From positions 1-23,953 of the forward strand of contig CAJUOT010000038.1 of assembly GCA_910588135.1 (NCBI GenBank): a stretch of 23,953 nucleotides of DNA, written 5' to 3'. How positions within the stretch are numbered: position 1 is the first letter of the stretch; each line of letters opens with the position of its first letter. Shown piece after piece: positions 8,104-14,113 of the stretch. This DNA comes from an uncultured Oscillospiraceae bacterium. GTDB taxonomy: Bacteria; Bacillota; Clostridia; Oscillospirales; Oscillospiraceae. The notes below the pieces were generated by a model. The model saw only the letters and a program-made list of their open reading frames with translations. It was not told where the DNA came from and ran no database searches. The translations under genes and the position numbers were made by a program.

Positions 8104-9297
8104 ATGAAAGTTCTCGTCATCAACGCCGGCAGCTCTTCTCTGAAGTACCAGCTGCTGGACACCAGCAGCCAAGACGTACTGGCCAAGGGCCTGTGTGAGC
8201 GCATCGGCATCGATGGCAAATTCACCTACAAGGCCCCCGGCAAAGCCACTGTGGACGCGGCAGACGTGGCAATGCCCACCCATTCCGAGGCCATTCAGGC
8301 TGTGCTGGACGCTCTGGTAGACCCGGTCAACGGCGTGCTGGACTCCATGACGGAGATCGACGCGGTGGGCCACCGGGTGGTCCACGGCGGCGAGACCTTC
8401 GCCCACTCCGTGCGCATCGACGGCGAAGTGATGGCCGCCATGGAGACCTGTGTTCCCCTGGCCCCCCTGCACAACCCCGCCAACATCCTGGGCGTCAAGG
8501 CCTGCTCCAAGGTCATGGGTCCCGAAGTGCCCCAGGTGGCCGTGTTCGACACCGCTTTCCACCAGACCATGCCCCCCGTGGCCTATACCTACGCCCTGCC
8601 CTATGAGTACTACCAGCAGGACAAGGTGCGCCGCTACGGTTTCCACGGCACCAGCCACAAATACGTCACCCAGCGGGCCGCCGATATGCTGGGCAAGCCC
8701 ATTGAGTCCTTGAAGCTCATCTCCTGCCACCTGGGCAACGGTTCCTCCGTGGCCGCCGTGGCCGGCGGGAAGAGCGTGGACACCTCCATGGGCTTCACTC
8801 CCCTGGCGGGCGTGCCCATGGGCACCCGCTCCGGCGACCTGGACCCCGGCATTCTGGAGTTTTTAATGAACAAGTACGGCATGGACATCAAAGATATGCT
8901 CAACGTGCTGAACAAAAAGTCAGGCGTGCAGGGTGTGTCCGGCGTGTCCTCCGACTTCCGCGACCTGTGCGCCGCCCGGGACGAGGGCAACGGGCGGGCC
9001 GCCCTGGCCCTTGACCTGTTCAACTACGGCGTGAAGAAATATATCGGGGCCTACGCCGCCGCCATGGGCGGGGTGGACGCGGTGATCTTCACCGCCGGCG
9101 TGGGTGAAAACGACGCCCAGCAGCGCATGGCCATCGCCTCCGGGCTGGAGTTCATGGGGATCAAGATGGACCCAGACGCGAACAGCGTCCGGGGCAAGGA
9201 GGCCGTCATCTCCGCCATCGACTCCAAGGTGACGGTGCTGCTCATCCCCACCAACGAGGAGCTGATGATCGCGCTGGAGACCGCGGCGCTGGTGTAA
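8104..9297 (+). CDS. ackA: Acetate kinase
   Basis: A 397-residue cytosolic enzyme that interconverts acetyl phosphate + ADP with acetate + ATP, the substrate-level phosphorylation step of acetate fermentation. Family blocks are all present: VLVINAGSSSLKY at the N-terminus, R91 in GHRVVHGG, H123, D149 in VFDTAFH, YGFHGTSHKYV with H181, CHLGNGSS, and R242 in MGTRSGDLDP, plus FTAGVGEN and NEEL near the end. AAAGGAG lies at 8089-8095, so the start is 8104 rather than the GTG at 8095. No pta is adjacent; phosphotransacetylase must be elsewhere. The gene is monocistronic, with a strong terminator. It is complete. Confidence 0.98.
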   Translation: MKVLVINAGSSSLKYQLLDTSSQDVLAKGLCERIGIDGKFTYKAPGKATVDAADVAMPTHSEAIQAVLDALVDPVNGVLDSMTEIDAVGHRVVHGGETFAHSVRIDGEVMAAMETCVPLAPLHNPANILGVKACSKVMGPEVPQVAVFDTAFHQTMPPVAYTYALPYEYYQQDKVRRYGFHGTSHKYVTQRAADMLGKPIESLKLISCHLGNGSSVAAVAGGKSVDTSMGFTPLAGVPMGTRSGDLDPGILEFLMNKYGMDIKDMLNVLNKKSGVQGVSGVSSDFRDLCAARDEGNGRAALALDLFNYGVKKYIGAYAAAMGGVDAVIFTAGVGENDAQQRMAIASGLEFMGIKMDPDANSVRGKEAVISAIDSKVTVLLIPTNEELMIALETAALV

Positions 9298-9316
9298 CTG
9301 CTCGATTCGGGTTGAC

Positions 9317-9348
9317 AAAAGCGGCGGGGTATTGCCCCGCCGCTTTTT
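9317..9348 (+). terminator. Intrinsic terminator after ackA
   Basis: A 13-bp perfect stem (9317-9329 with 9335-9347), loop TATTG, then a run of five T ending at 9348, 19 bases after the ackA stop. Confidence 0.95.
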
Positions 9349-9355
9349 GTGGATC

Positions 9356-9527
9356 ATGGTTATCCCTTTTCGCTCTGCTTAACCCGGAAGGGCGCAATCC
9401 CCACCCGGCTTTCGCCGGGATCCCCTTTCAAAAGGGGCCTTACGCTCCGCCTGACAATCCCCCGTCGCCGTCCGAAAGGCGGTGACGGGGGATTGTCGGG
9501 ACTTGGCTGATGAAAAGGAATAACCAT
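9356..9527. repeat. Non-coding inverted-repeat element (MITE-like) between ackA and ruvX
   Basis: The ends are a 15-bp inverted repeat with one mismatch (9356-9370, ATGGTTATCCCTTTT, against 9513-9527, AAAAGGAATAACCAT). Inside are three successive hairpins: 9404-9419 (CCCGGC/GCCGGG), 9422-9437 (CCCCTTT/AAAGGGG) and 9453-9497 (a 14-bp perfect outer stem from GACAATCCCCCGTC). No ORF is supported. No target-site duplication is obvious. The right end stops one base short of the ruvX stop codon. Confidence 0.6.
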
Positions 9528-9528
9528 A

Positions 9529-9948
9529 TTACGGATTTCTTGCCCTCCAGGCCAGATATCCCTCTAAAATCAGGGACGCCGCCACCGCGTCCACGTTCGT
9601 TTTGTGGGCCTTCATCTTCTTCCCCGAGGCGTGAAGGATCTGGTGGGCCTCAATGGTGGTGCGCCGCTCGTCCCACAGGCGCACCGGCATCCCGGTCTTT
9701 TCCTCCACCAGCACCGCGAAGGAACGGTACAGCTCCGCCCTCGGCCCTTCCGTGCCGTCCATGTTCCGGGGAAAGCCCATCACCAGCTCCTCCGCCTGCC
9801 GCTCCCGGGCGATCCGGGCGATCTCCTCCGCCGTCCGCTCCGGGCTGCGGCTGTGAACCACCGTGGTATACCCCGCCAGCAGCCCCGCGGCGTCGGACAC
9901 CGCCACTCCGGTGCGGGCGTCGCCGTAGTCAATGGCCATCACGCGCAT
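9529..9948 (-). CDS. ruvX: RuvX/YqgF-family putative Holliday junction resolvase
   Basis: A 139-residue RNase H-fold protein of the YqgF/RuvX family, thought to act on Holliday junctions or in 16S rRNA/RNA processing. The acidic triad is visible: D7 in AIDYG, E94 in LWDERRTT and D120 in NVDAVAA. The MGFPRNMDGT block matches the family G-x-P-x-NMDGT motif. Size is normal. GGGAGGG precedes the start on the minus strand. It follows the small unknown gene with a 20-base gap, so both come from the same promoter at 10284-10312. The stop codon is adjacent to the right end of the inverted-repeat element. Identity is firm; the biochemical role is known mainly from homologues. Confidence 0.95.
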   Translation of the reverse strand: MRVMAIDYGDARTGVAVSDAAGLLAGYTTVVHSRSPERTAEEIARIARERQAEELVMGFPRNMDGTEGPRAELYRSFAVLVEEKTGMPVRLWDERRTTIEAHQILHASGKKMKAHKTNVDAVAASLILEGYLAWRARNP

Positions 9949-9968
9949 GGCAATCCCTCCCTCTGATG

Positions 9969-10256
9969 TCAGTCCGGCTCAGTACAGGTCCAAGCAGACA
10001 GAAAATCGGGGTCTGTCACCACTTCGCCAGTCGAGCGCAGCGTATAGTCCCCCGGTGCAGCCGGAGAGATCGCGCTCAAATCGGGCGGCACGCTGAACAG
10101 CTCTCCGTTCTCCCGCCTGATCCGAATCCCCCCCTCGCCCGCCTGTGCAACTGTCCCCCAAACCTGCTTCCGCTCAATCAATTCCCCGGTACTGGTATTG
10201 TACGTGATTCCTGCCAGCATAACCTTACCCAGCAAATCCTCAAAAGTGAGCTCCAT
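9969..10256 (-). CDS. Small protein of unknown function upstream of ruvX
   Basis: A 95-residue soluble protein that I do not recognise. It begins MELTFEDLLGKVMLAGITYN and has a beta-rich middle (KQVWGTVAQAGEGGIRIRRENGELFSVPPDL) and a short acidic C-terminus; there are no membrane segments or signal peptide. The pattern of short strands around gly/asn turns could be a small barrel. The start at 10256 is preferred because AAGGGGA precedes it, whereas the in-frame ATG at 10283 falls upstream of the expected transcription start. It is first in a two-gene unit with ruvX. Whether it assists RuvX is only a guess from position. Confidence 0.75.
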   Translation of the reverse strand: MELTFEDLLGKVMLAGITYNTSTGELIERKQVWGTVAQAGEGGIRIRRENGELFSVPPDLSAISPAAPGDYTLRSTGEVVTDPDFLSAWTCTEPD

Positions 10257-10283
10257 TGCGCCGTCCCCTTTCCCTTTGCGCAT

Positions 10284-10312
10284 ATTATAAATAAAAAAAC
10301 AACGCTTGACAA
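10284..10312 (-). promoter_or_regulatory. Sigma-A promoter for the small gene-ruvX unit
   Basis: On the minus strand: TTGTCA (10312 to 10307), 17 bases, TATAAT (10289 to 10284). Its -35 overlaps that of the divergent rpmG promoter inside the palindrome CTTGACAAG. Confidence 0.8.
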
Positions 10313-10335
10313 GCCCCTTCCAGGTGTGGTATGCT
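10306..10335 (+). promoter_or_regulatory. Sigma-A promoter for rpmG-secE-nusG, with an inverted repeat around the -10
   Basis: TTGACA at 10306-10311, 18-base spacer, TATGCT at 10330-10335. A 7-bp inverted repeat, CAGGTGT (10321-10327) and ACACCTG (10340-10346), brackets the -10. It could be an operator or a stem at the very start of the transcript. Confidence 0.75.
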
Positions 10336-10341
10336 ATCTAC

Positions 10342-10544
10342 ACCTGTGAGCAGGGCTTTCTTTTTGTGCGTATTTTTACGGGATAGGCGCAAAAACCCTG
10401 ACCCTCCCCGGAGGACCACAGGGAGGCAATTGGCCGCTTCCCGTAGCCTTTATGGGCGTATTTCGCCCGTTTTCAGGCGCCGGAGCGGCACAGGCCGCCC
10501 CGGCGTTTTTTGCCGGACGGTCAATTTAAAAGGAGGTGCCGAGA
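10342..10544 (+). promoter_or_regulatory. Long 5' leader of rpmG with candidate transcription attenuator
   Basis: About 200 bases separate the promoter from the rpmG start, with no gene in between. The leader ends in a textbook intrinsic terminator (10478-10511: CGCCGG, then GCGGC, loop ACAG, GCCGC, CCGGCG, six T) only 33 bases before the ATG. Upstream stems include GGGCG/CGCCC (around 10454-10468) and CCCTG/CAGGG (around 10396-10424). A terminator inside a leader suggests regulated read-through. It does not match a T-box or any ribosomal leader that I recognise. Confidence 0.6.
10478..10511 (+). terminator. Intrinsic terminator within the rpmG leader
   Basis: An 11-bp stem with one A/C mismatch (10484/10499), loop ACAG, followed by six T (10506-10511). 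It sits between promoter and gene, so it is either an attenuator or the end of a short RNA. Confidence 0.85.
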
Positions 10545-10709
10545 ATGGCGAAAGCCGGGAACCGTGTAAAAGTCGTACTGCGCTGCTCCGAGTGCAAACA
10601 GCGCAACTACAACACCAAGAAGAACAAGCGCAACACCACCGAGCGCCTGGAGCTCAACAAGTACTGCCCCTTCTGCAGAAAGCACACTCTGCACACCGAA
10701 ACCAAGTAA
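10545..10709 (+). CDS. rpmG: 50S ribosomal protein L33
   Basis: A 54-residue basic ribosomal protein of the large subunit. The sequence has the L33 layout, VVLRCSECKQRNYNTKKNKR then LNKYCPFCRKHTLHTETK. Both CxxC pairs (C14/C17 and C41/C44) are present, so this is the zinc-binding C+ form. Many Firmicutes carry a second, zinc-free L33 used under zinc starvation; that is not seen here. AAAGGAGGTG lies upstream. It leads the transcript with secE and nusG, the usual Firmicutes order. Confidence 0.97.
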   Translation: MAKAGNRVKVVLRCSECKQRNYNTKKNKRNTTERLELNKYCPFCRKHTLHTETK

Positions 10710-10746
10710 TGGGCGCCGCCCACTAAGGAAAGAAGGGTTAAAGTAA

Positions 10747-11031
10747 ATGTCTGAACAGGAAAAGCGGGATCAGGCCGTCCAGAAGGAGTCCGTAAGCTCC
10801 GACAAGAAGGCCAAGGCCCCCAAGAAGAAGGAGAAGAAGCCCAACCGCATCCTGAAATGGTTCAAGGATCTGAAGGGAGAGCTGAAAAAGGTCACCTGGC
10901 CCACCGCCAAGGATACGCTGAAAAACGTAGGCATCGTCATCGCCTGTGTCATTTTCGTGGGTATCTTCATCTGGGTGTTCGATTTCCTGGCCCGCGCGGT
11001 GATCGAGGCCCTGCTCAGCCTCTTCCACTAA
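10747..11031 (+). CDS. secE: Preprotein translocase subunit SecE
   Basis: A 94-residue single-pass SecE, the essential clamp subunit of the SecYEG channel. A lysine-rich hydrophilic N-terminus (residues 1-35) is followed by the family motif FKDLKGELKKVTWPTAKDT and one membrane helix at about 61-90. This is the short Gram-positive type, unlike the three-helix E. coli protein. An AGAAGGG-type ribosome site precedes the ATG. It lies 37 bases after rpmG and nine bases before nusG, within the same operon. Confidence 0.97.
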   Translation: MSEQEKRDQAVQKESVSSDKKAKAPKKKEKKPNRILKWFKDLKGELKKVTWPTAKDTLKNVGIVIACVIFVGIFIWVFDFLARAVIEALLSLFH

Positions 11032-11040
11032 GGTGGCCCC

Positions 11041-11559
11041 ATGGCGGACGAACTGAAGTGGTATGTGGCCCACACCTACTCCGGCTATGAGAACACCGTG
11101 GCCGTATCCATTGAGCAGGCAGTGGAAAACCGCAGTATGCACGATCTGATCGCCGAGGTGTCCATCCCCCTGGAAACCGTCACCGAGATCACCGACAACG
11201 GCCCCAAGACCGTGGAGCGCAAGGTGTTCCCCGGCTATGTGCTGGTGAAGATGATCATGACCGACGAGACCTGGCATCTGGTGCGCAATATCCGGGGCGT
11301 CACCGGGTTTGTGGGCGCGGCCAACAAGGCCATTCCCCTCACCGACGAGGAGATCGCCGCCTTGGGTGTGGAAAAGCGCGAGGTGGTGGTCAGCTACGCC
11401 GTGGGCGACAGCGTGAAGATCATCGACGGCGCCCTGTCCTCCTTCATCGGCACGGTGGAAGAGCTGGACACCGAGCGGGGCAAAGTCAAAGTAGTCGTGT
11501 CCATGTTCGGCCGGGAAACCCCCGTGGAGCTGGAATTGGATCAGGTTGAGACCATTTAA
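11041..11559 (+). CDS. nusG: Transcription termination/antitermination factor NusG
   Basis: A 172-residue NusG. The NGN domain starts at ELKWYVAHTYSGYENTVA and contains VFPGYVLVKMIM and the G-V-TGFVG segment. The KOW domain follows from about residue 120 (YAVGDSVKIIDGALSSF to the end). It binds RNA polymerase and couples it to Rho or the ribosome; in Firmicutes it can also cause pausing. AGGTGG precedes the ATG, nine bases after secE. Its transcript continues toward rplK through a 100-base spacer that holds a candidate L1 site. Confidence 0.98.
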   Translation: MADELKWYVAHTYSGYENTVAVSIEQAVENRSMHDLIAEVSIPLETVTEITDNGPKTVERKVFPGYVLVKMIMTDETWHLVRNIRGVTGFVGAANKAIPLTDEEIAALGVEKREVVVSYAVGDSVKIIDGALSSFIGTVEELDTERGKVKVVVSMFGRETPVELELDQVETI

Positions 11560-11595
11560 AAAAGCAGAAAACACAACCGGCAGGACAGAACCTGC

Positions 11596-11633
11596 TGTGG
11601 GAGAAATTCCGAAGCGGATTTCGTCACCACCAC
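11596..11633 (+). promoter_or_regulatory. Candidate L1-binding autoregulatory element before rplK
   Basis: GTGGGAG (11597-11603), a small hairpin (AAATTCCG aag CGGATTT), then GTCACCACCAC. This resembles the base of the L1 site in 23S rRNA helices 76-78, where GGUGGGAG faces ACCACC. L1 autoregulation of the L11-L1 operon by such mimicry is established in E. coli; its use here is inferred. Confidence 0.5.
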
Positions 11634-11659
11634 ATTTCATGTAGGAGGTGCTGTTTCAA

Positions 11660-12085
11660 ATGGCACAGAAAATTACTGGATATGTCAAGCTGCAAATCCC
11701 CGCCGGCCAGGCAACCCCGGCCCCCCCTGTGGGCCCCGCCCTGGGCCAGCACGGCGTGAACATCGCCGCCTTCACCAAGGAGTTCAACGAGCGCACCAAG
11801 AAGGACATGGGCCTCATCATCCCCGTGGTCATCACCGTGTACGCCGACCGCTCCTTCTCCTTCATCACCAAGACTCCTCCCGCCGCCGTGCTCATCAAGA
11901 AGGCGTGCAATATTGAGTCCGGCTCCGGCGTGCCCAACAAGACCAAGGTAGCCACCCTGTCCAAGGCCGACTGCCAGAAGATCGCCGAGACCAAAATGCC
12001 CGACCTGAACGCCGCCAGCCTGGAGGCCGCCATGAGCATGATCGCCGGCACCGCCCGCTCCATGGGCGTGCTGGTGGAAGAGTAA
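11660..12085 (+). CDS. rplK: 50S ribosomal protein L11
   Basis: A 141-residue ribosomal protein at the GTPase-associated centre. The N-terminal domain reads GYVKLQIPAGQATPAPPVGPALGQHGVNI, with the proline-rich motif bound by thiostrepton-type antibiotics, and the C-terminal rRNA-binding domain ends with TARSMGVLVEE. Length is exactly typical. The start at 11660 is set by GGAGGTG at 11644-11650; an in-frame ATG at 11648 overlaps that site. It is followed 19 bases later by rplA, the standard L11-L1 pair. Confidence 0.98.
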   Translation: MAQKITGYVKLQIPAGQATPAPPVGPALGQHGVNIAAFTKEFNERTKKDMGLIIPVVITVYADRSFSFITKTPPAAVLIKKACNIESGSGVPNKTKVATLSKADCQKIAETKMPDLNAASLEAAMSMIAGTARSMGVLVEE

Positions 12086-12104
12086 GGGAAAGGAGGAAGC
12101 AGTT

Positions 12105-12800
12105 ATGGCTAAGAAAGGCAAAAAGTATGTGGACAGCGCCAAGCTCATCGACCGCGCCGCGCAGTATGACGTGACCGAGGCCATGGAGCTGGTCATCAAG
12201 ACCGCCACCGCCAAGTTTGACGAGACCGTGGAGCTGCACGTGAAGCTGGGTGTGGACTCCCGCCACGCCGACCAGCAGGTCCGCGGCGCCATCGTCCTCC
12301 CCCACGGCACCGGCAAGACCGCCCGGGTGCTGGTGTTCGCCAAGGGTGACAAGGCCGATGAGGCTCGCGCCGCCGGCGCCGATTTCGTGGGCGATATGGA
12401 TATGGTGGAGAAGATTCAGAAGGAGAACTGGTTCGACTTCGACGTGGTGGTCGCCACCCCTGACATGATGGGCGTTGTGGGCCGCCTGGGTAAGGTTCTG
12501 GGCCCCAAGGGCCTGATGCCCTCCCCCAAGGCCGGCACCGTCACCCCCAATGTGACCCAGGCCGTCAACGAGATCAAGGCCGGTAAGGTGGAGTACCGTC
12601 TGGACAAGACCAACATCATCCACTGCCCCATCGGCAAGGTGTCCTTCGGCCCCGAGAAGCTGGGCGACAACCTGAACGCCCTCATGGGCGCCATCGTGAA
12701 GGCCAAGCCCGCCGCCGCCAAGGGCCAGTATGTGAAGAGCTGCGTCGCCGCCGCCACCATGGGCCCCGGCGTGAAGCTGAACACCGGTAAGTTCGCATAA
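12105..12800 (+). CDS. rplA: 50S ribosomal protein L1
   Basis: A 231-residue L1, which forms the mobile L1 stalk and can repress its own operon. The start GKKYVDSAKLIDRAAQYDV and VRGAIVLPHGTGKTARVLVF are clear family signatures, as is the MPSPKAGTVTPNV block. AAAGGAGGAAG precedes the ATG. Transcription from nusG/rplK ends after this gene: a repeat and a strong terminator (12944-12972) follow, and rplJ starts anew from its own promoter more than 1 kb further on. Confidence 0.98.
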   Translation: MAKKGKKYVDSAKLIDRAAQYDVTEAMELVIKTATAKFDETVELHVKLGVDSRHADQQVRGAIVLPHGTGKTARVLVFAKGDKADEARAAGADFVGDMDMVEKIQKENWFDFDVVVATPDMMGVVGRLGKVLGPKGLMPSPKAGTVTPNVTQAVNEIKAGKVEYRLDKTNIIHCPIGKVSFGPEKLGDNLNALMGAIVKAKPAAAKGQYVKSCVAAATMGPGVKLNTGKFA

Positions 12801-12813
12801 CAGCGTCCGAGCC

Positions 12814-12935
12814 GTTGTGAGCAGCACGGATGGAACGAAGCGAGGGCAAAAGCCCAGGGCCAACGGAGTTGGGCCGGGTTTTGCCCGAGTCGGAGCGAAG
12901 CCGTGCGTCGCGAACAGGCGAGGCGTGAGTACAAC
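12814..12935. repeat. Intergenic inverted-repeat element after rplA
   Basis: Nested inverted repeats: GTTGT (12814-12818) with ACAAC (12931-12935), GCACGG (12824-12829) with CCGTGC (12901-12906), and a long imperfect hairpin from GGGCAAAA (12844) to TTTTGCCC (12886) with inner GGCC-AAC/GTT-GGCC pairing. There is no coding support. It looks like a dispersed repeat, but no second full copy is in the window. Confidence 0.55.
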
Positions 12936-12943
12936 GACATAGG

Positions 12944-12972
12944 AAAGCCGCCGGCAGCCGCCGGCGGCTTTT
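12944..12972. terminator. Bidirectional terminator between rplA and the minus-strand pair
   Basis: A perfect 12-bp stem (12944-12955 with 12960-12971), loop AGCC, flanked by AAA and TTTT. It can terminate rplA transcripts and the converging gene that stops at 12975. Confidence 0.9.
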
Positions 12973-12974
12973 GA

Positions 12975-13319
12975 TTACCCCGTCTGTCCGCCCAGGAGCA
13001 TACTGAGCACACACACCACAGCCCCCGCGGCCAGAAACACCAGCCCCACGGTGAACCGCTTCTTGCGCCGGGCCATAACATCCCTCTGCTCCTCCGACAT
13101 GAACAGCACCGGGTACTTCCTGCGCCCGATGAGGTAGAGGATCAATCCCGACTGGCCGTTGCTCGAGGCGGCGAACAGCCCCCACAGCTTGGGATGCTTC
13201 AGTCCCCGGCACTCCGCGTCCACCTCCACCAGCCTGTAGAGCTGATACACGCAGGAAAAGCCGCCCGCAATGAGCGACGCCACACCCACGGCAGCAGTGA
13301 CCATGTAAAAGTTACTCAT
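12975..13319 (-). CDS. Small membrane protein paired with HTH regulator
   Basis: A 114-residue protein that I do not recognise. It has an N-terminal hydrophobic segment (about residues 5-27), a central basic stretch with LYLIGRRKYPVLFMSEEQ and RRKK, and a second hydrophobic segment near the C-terminus (about 88-108), so it is probably an integral membrane protein with two or more helices. The start at 13319 is preferred to the ATG at 13325 because GAGGG then lies six bases upstream. That ribosome site overlaps the stop codon of the HTH gene, so the pair is translationally coupled. It may be a target or partner of the regulator, but no function is known. Confidence 0.75.
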   Translation of the reverse strand: MSNFYMVTAAVGVASLIAGGFSCVYQLYRLVEVDAECRGLKHPKLWGLFAASSNGQSGLILYLIGRRKYPVLFMSEEQRDVMARRKKRFTVGLVFLAAGAVVCVLSMLLGGQTG

Positions 13320-13328
13320 TTTCATCCC

Positions 13329-13736
13329 TCATATCTTTTTCACAATTTGGTACAGCAGGCATGAGACGCTCACCACCGCCAGACAGAACACACAGGCAAC
13401 CATAAACACGCTCTCCGGCAAAAAGGCCGCCATCAGCAGACAGGTCAGAAACACCACGATATTGGCCATTACCGCCAGGAACAGCTTTTGATTGCTCTTC
13501 ACAATATCGGTGCTCTCTTCCAAATGCTCCAGCATTTTAGTATCCCCCTTCAACAATTTGTCCAAGCTGATGGAATACAGGTCGGACAGTTTGATGACGC
13601 TGACGATATCCGGGTACGATCTTTCGTTCTCCCAATTCGAGATGGTCTGTCGGGACACAAACAGCCGCTCCGCCACCCGCTCCTGAGTCAACTTCGCCCC
13701 CAGCCGCGCCTCCTTCAGCTTCTTCCCTATCTCCAT
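13329..13736 (-). CDS. XRE-family HTH regulator with C-terminal membrane segments
   Basis: A 135-residue protein. Residues 6-60 are a Cro/C1-type helix-turn-helix: IGKKLKEARLGAKLTQERVA, then the recognition helix region SRQTISNWENERSYPD and the usual LSDLYSISLDKLLKGD. Residues about 84-128 form two hydrophobic helices, so this is a membrane-tethered regulator, a common Firmicutes layout with a small membrane partner. Start: AAAGGAGGACG precedes the ATG. It has its own promoter (13852-13880), with an inverted repeat between promoter and gene. The pair sits inside the ribosomal cluster, pointing backwards. Confidence 0.88.
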   Translation of the reverse strand: MEIGKKLKEARLGAKLTQERVAERLFVSRQTISNWENERSYPDIVSVIKLSDLYSISLDKLLKGDTKMLEHLEESTDIVKSNQKLFLAVMANIVVFLTCLLMAAFLPESVFMVACVFCLAVVSVSCLLYQIVKKI

Positions 13737-13821
13737 GGGATCGTCCTCCTTTCGGGGTCATTGTCTCAGATGCCCCCGAGTTTGTCTATCAAAGACCGTT
13801 GACAACCCCGTCCCCGGCGGC

Positions 13822-13837
13822 GTCAAAGAGTTTTGAC
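13822..13837. promoter_or_regulatory. Candidate operator of the HTH regulator
   Basis: A perfect inverted repeat, GTCAAA-gagt-TTTGAC, lies 15 bases downstream of the -10 of the regulator's promoter. Related TTTGAC/TTGAC copies occur nearby (about 13814-13850 and at 13790-13804). The position suits autorepression; this is inference. Confidence 0.45.
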
Positions 13838-13851
13838 ATGGCTTTTGACCC

Positions 13852-13880
13852 ACTATAAGCCGCTTCTCTCCGGCTGTCAA
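13852..13880 (-). promoter_or_regulatory. Sigma-A promoter for the HTH-membrane protein pair
   Basis: On the minus strand: TTGACA (13880 to 13875), 17 bases, TATAGT (13857 to 13852). Divergent from the rplJ promoter, 44 bases away. Confidence 0.8.
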
Positions 13881-13895
13881 CCGGCTTTTTTCTCC

Positions 13896-13952
13896 CCAAA
13901 AACAAACTTTTTTTGATTTTCTATTGACAAACCCAGGCGGCAGCTATATAAT
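13896..13952 (+). promoter_or_regulatory. rplJ-rplL promoter with AT-rich upstream (UP-like) region
   Basis: TTGACA at 13924-13929, 17 bases, TATAAT at 13947-13952: a consensus match. Bases 13896-13923 are nearly all A/T, with A and T runs, as in UP elements of strong ribosomal promoters. Confidence 0.88.
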
Positions 13953-13957
13953 ATCAA

Positions 13958-14098
13958 GCGTGTTCAAAGACAGCGGGTGCGAAAGCGTAAATCCCGCCGA
14001 GAATACAGCCGATACGATATGTTTTGCGCTGTTTTCGTGTGGACACGAGGGCGGCGATTTTTTTGCGAAAAAATCACCTGCCGCAACAAATTACCCGG
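13958..14098 (+). ncRNA. Ribosomal protein L10 leader
   Basis: The stretch between the promoter and rplJ contains the L10-leader core around 13970-14000 (AGACAGCGGGTGCGAAAGCG, then AATCCCGCCGAG), the site where L10/L12 binds its own mRNA. It is followed by a second long stem (GCGGC at 14051-14055 with GCCGC at 14080-14084, enclosing GATTTTTT/AAAAAATC). This leader family is well established upstream of rplJ; the match here is by eye. Confidence 0.75.
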
Positions 14099-14113
14099 AG
14101 GTGAATTCAAACA

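Noticed and set aside
9404..9497. CRISPR array from the successive hairpins
   Set aside because: The hairpins differ in sequence and there are no regularly spaced identical repeats; no cas genes in the window.
10331..10726. 131-residue frame starting in the rpmG leader
   Set aside because: Runs through the leader terminator and out of frame through rpmG; no ribosome site and no recognisable domain.
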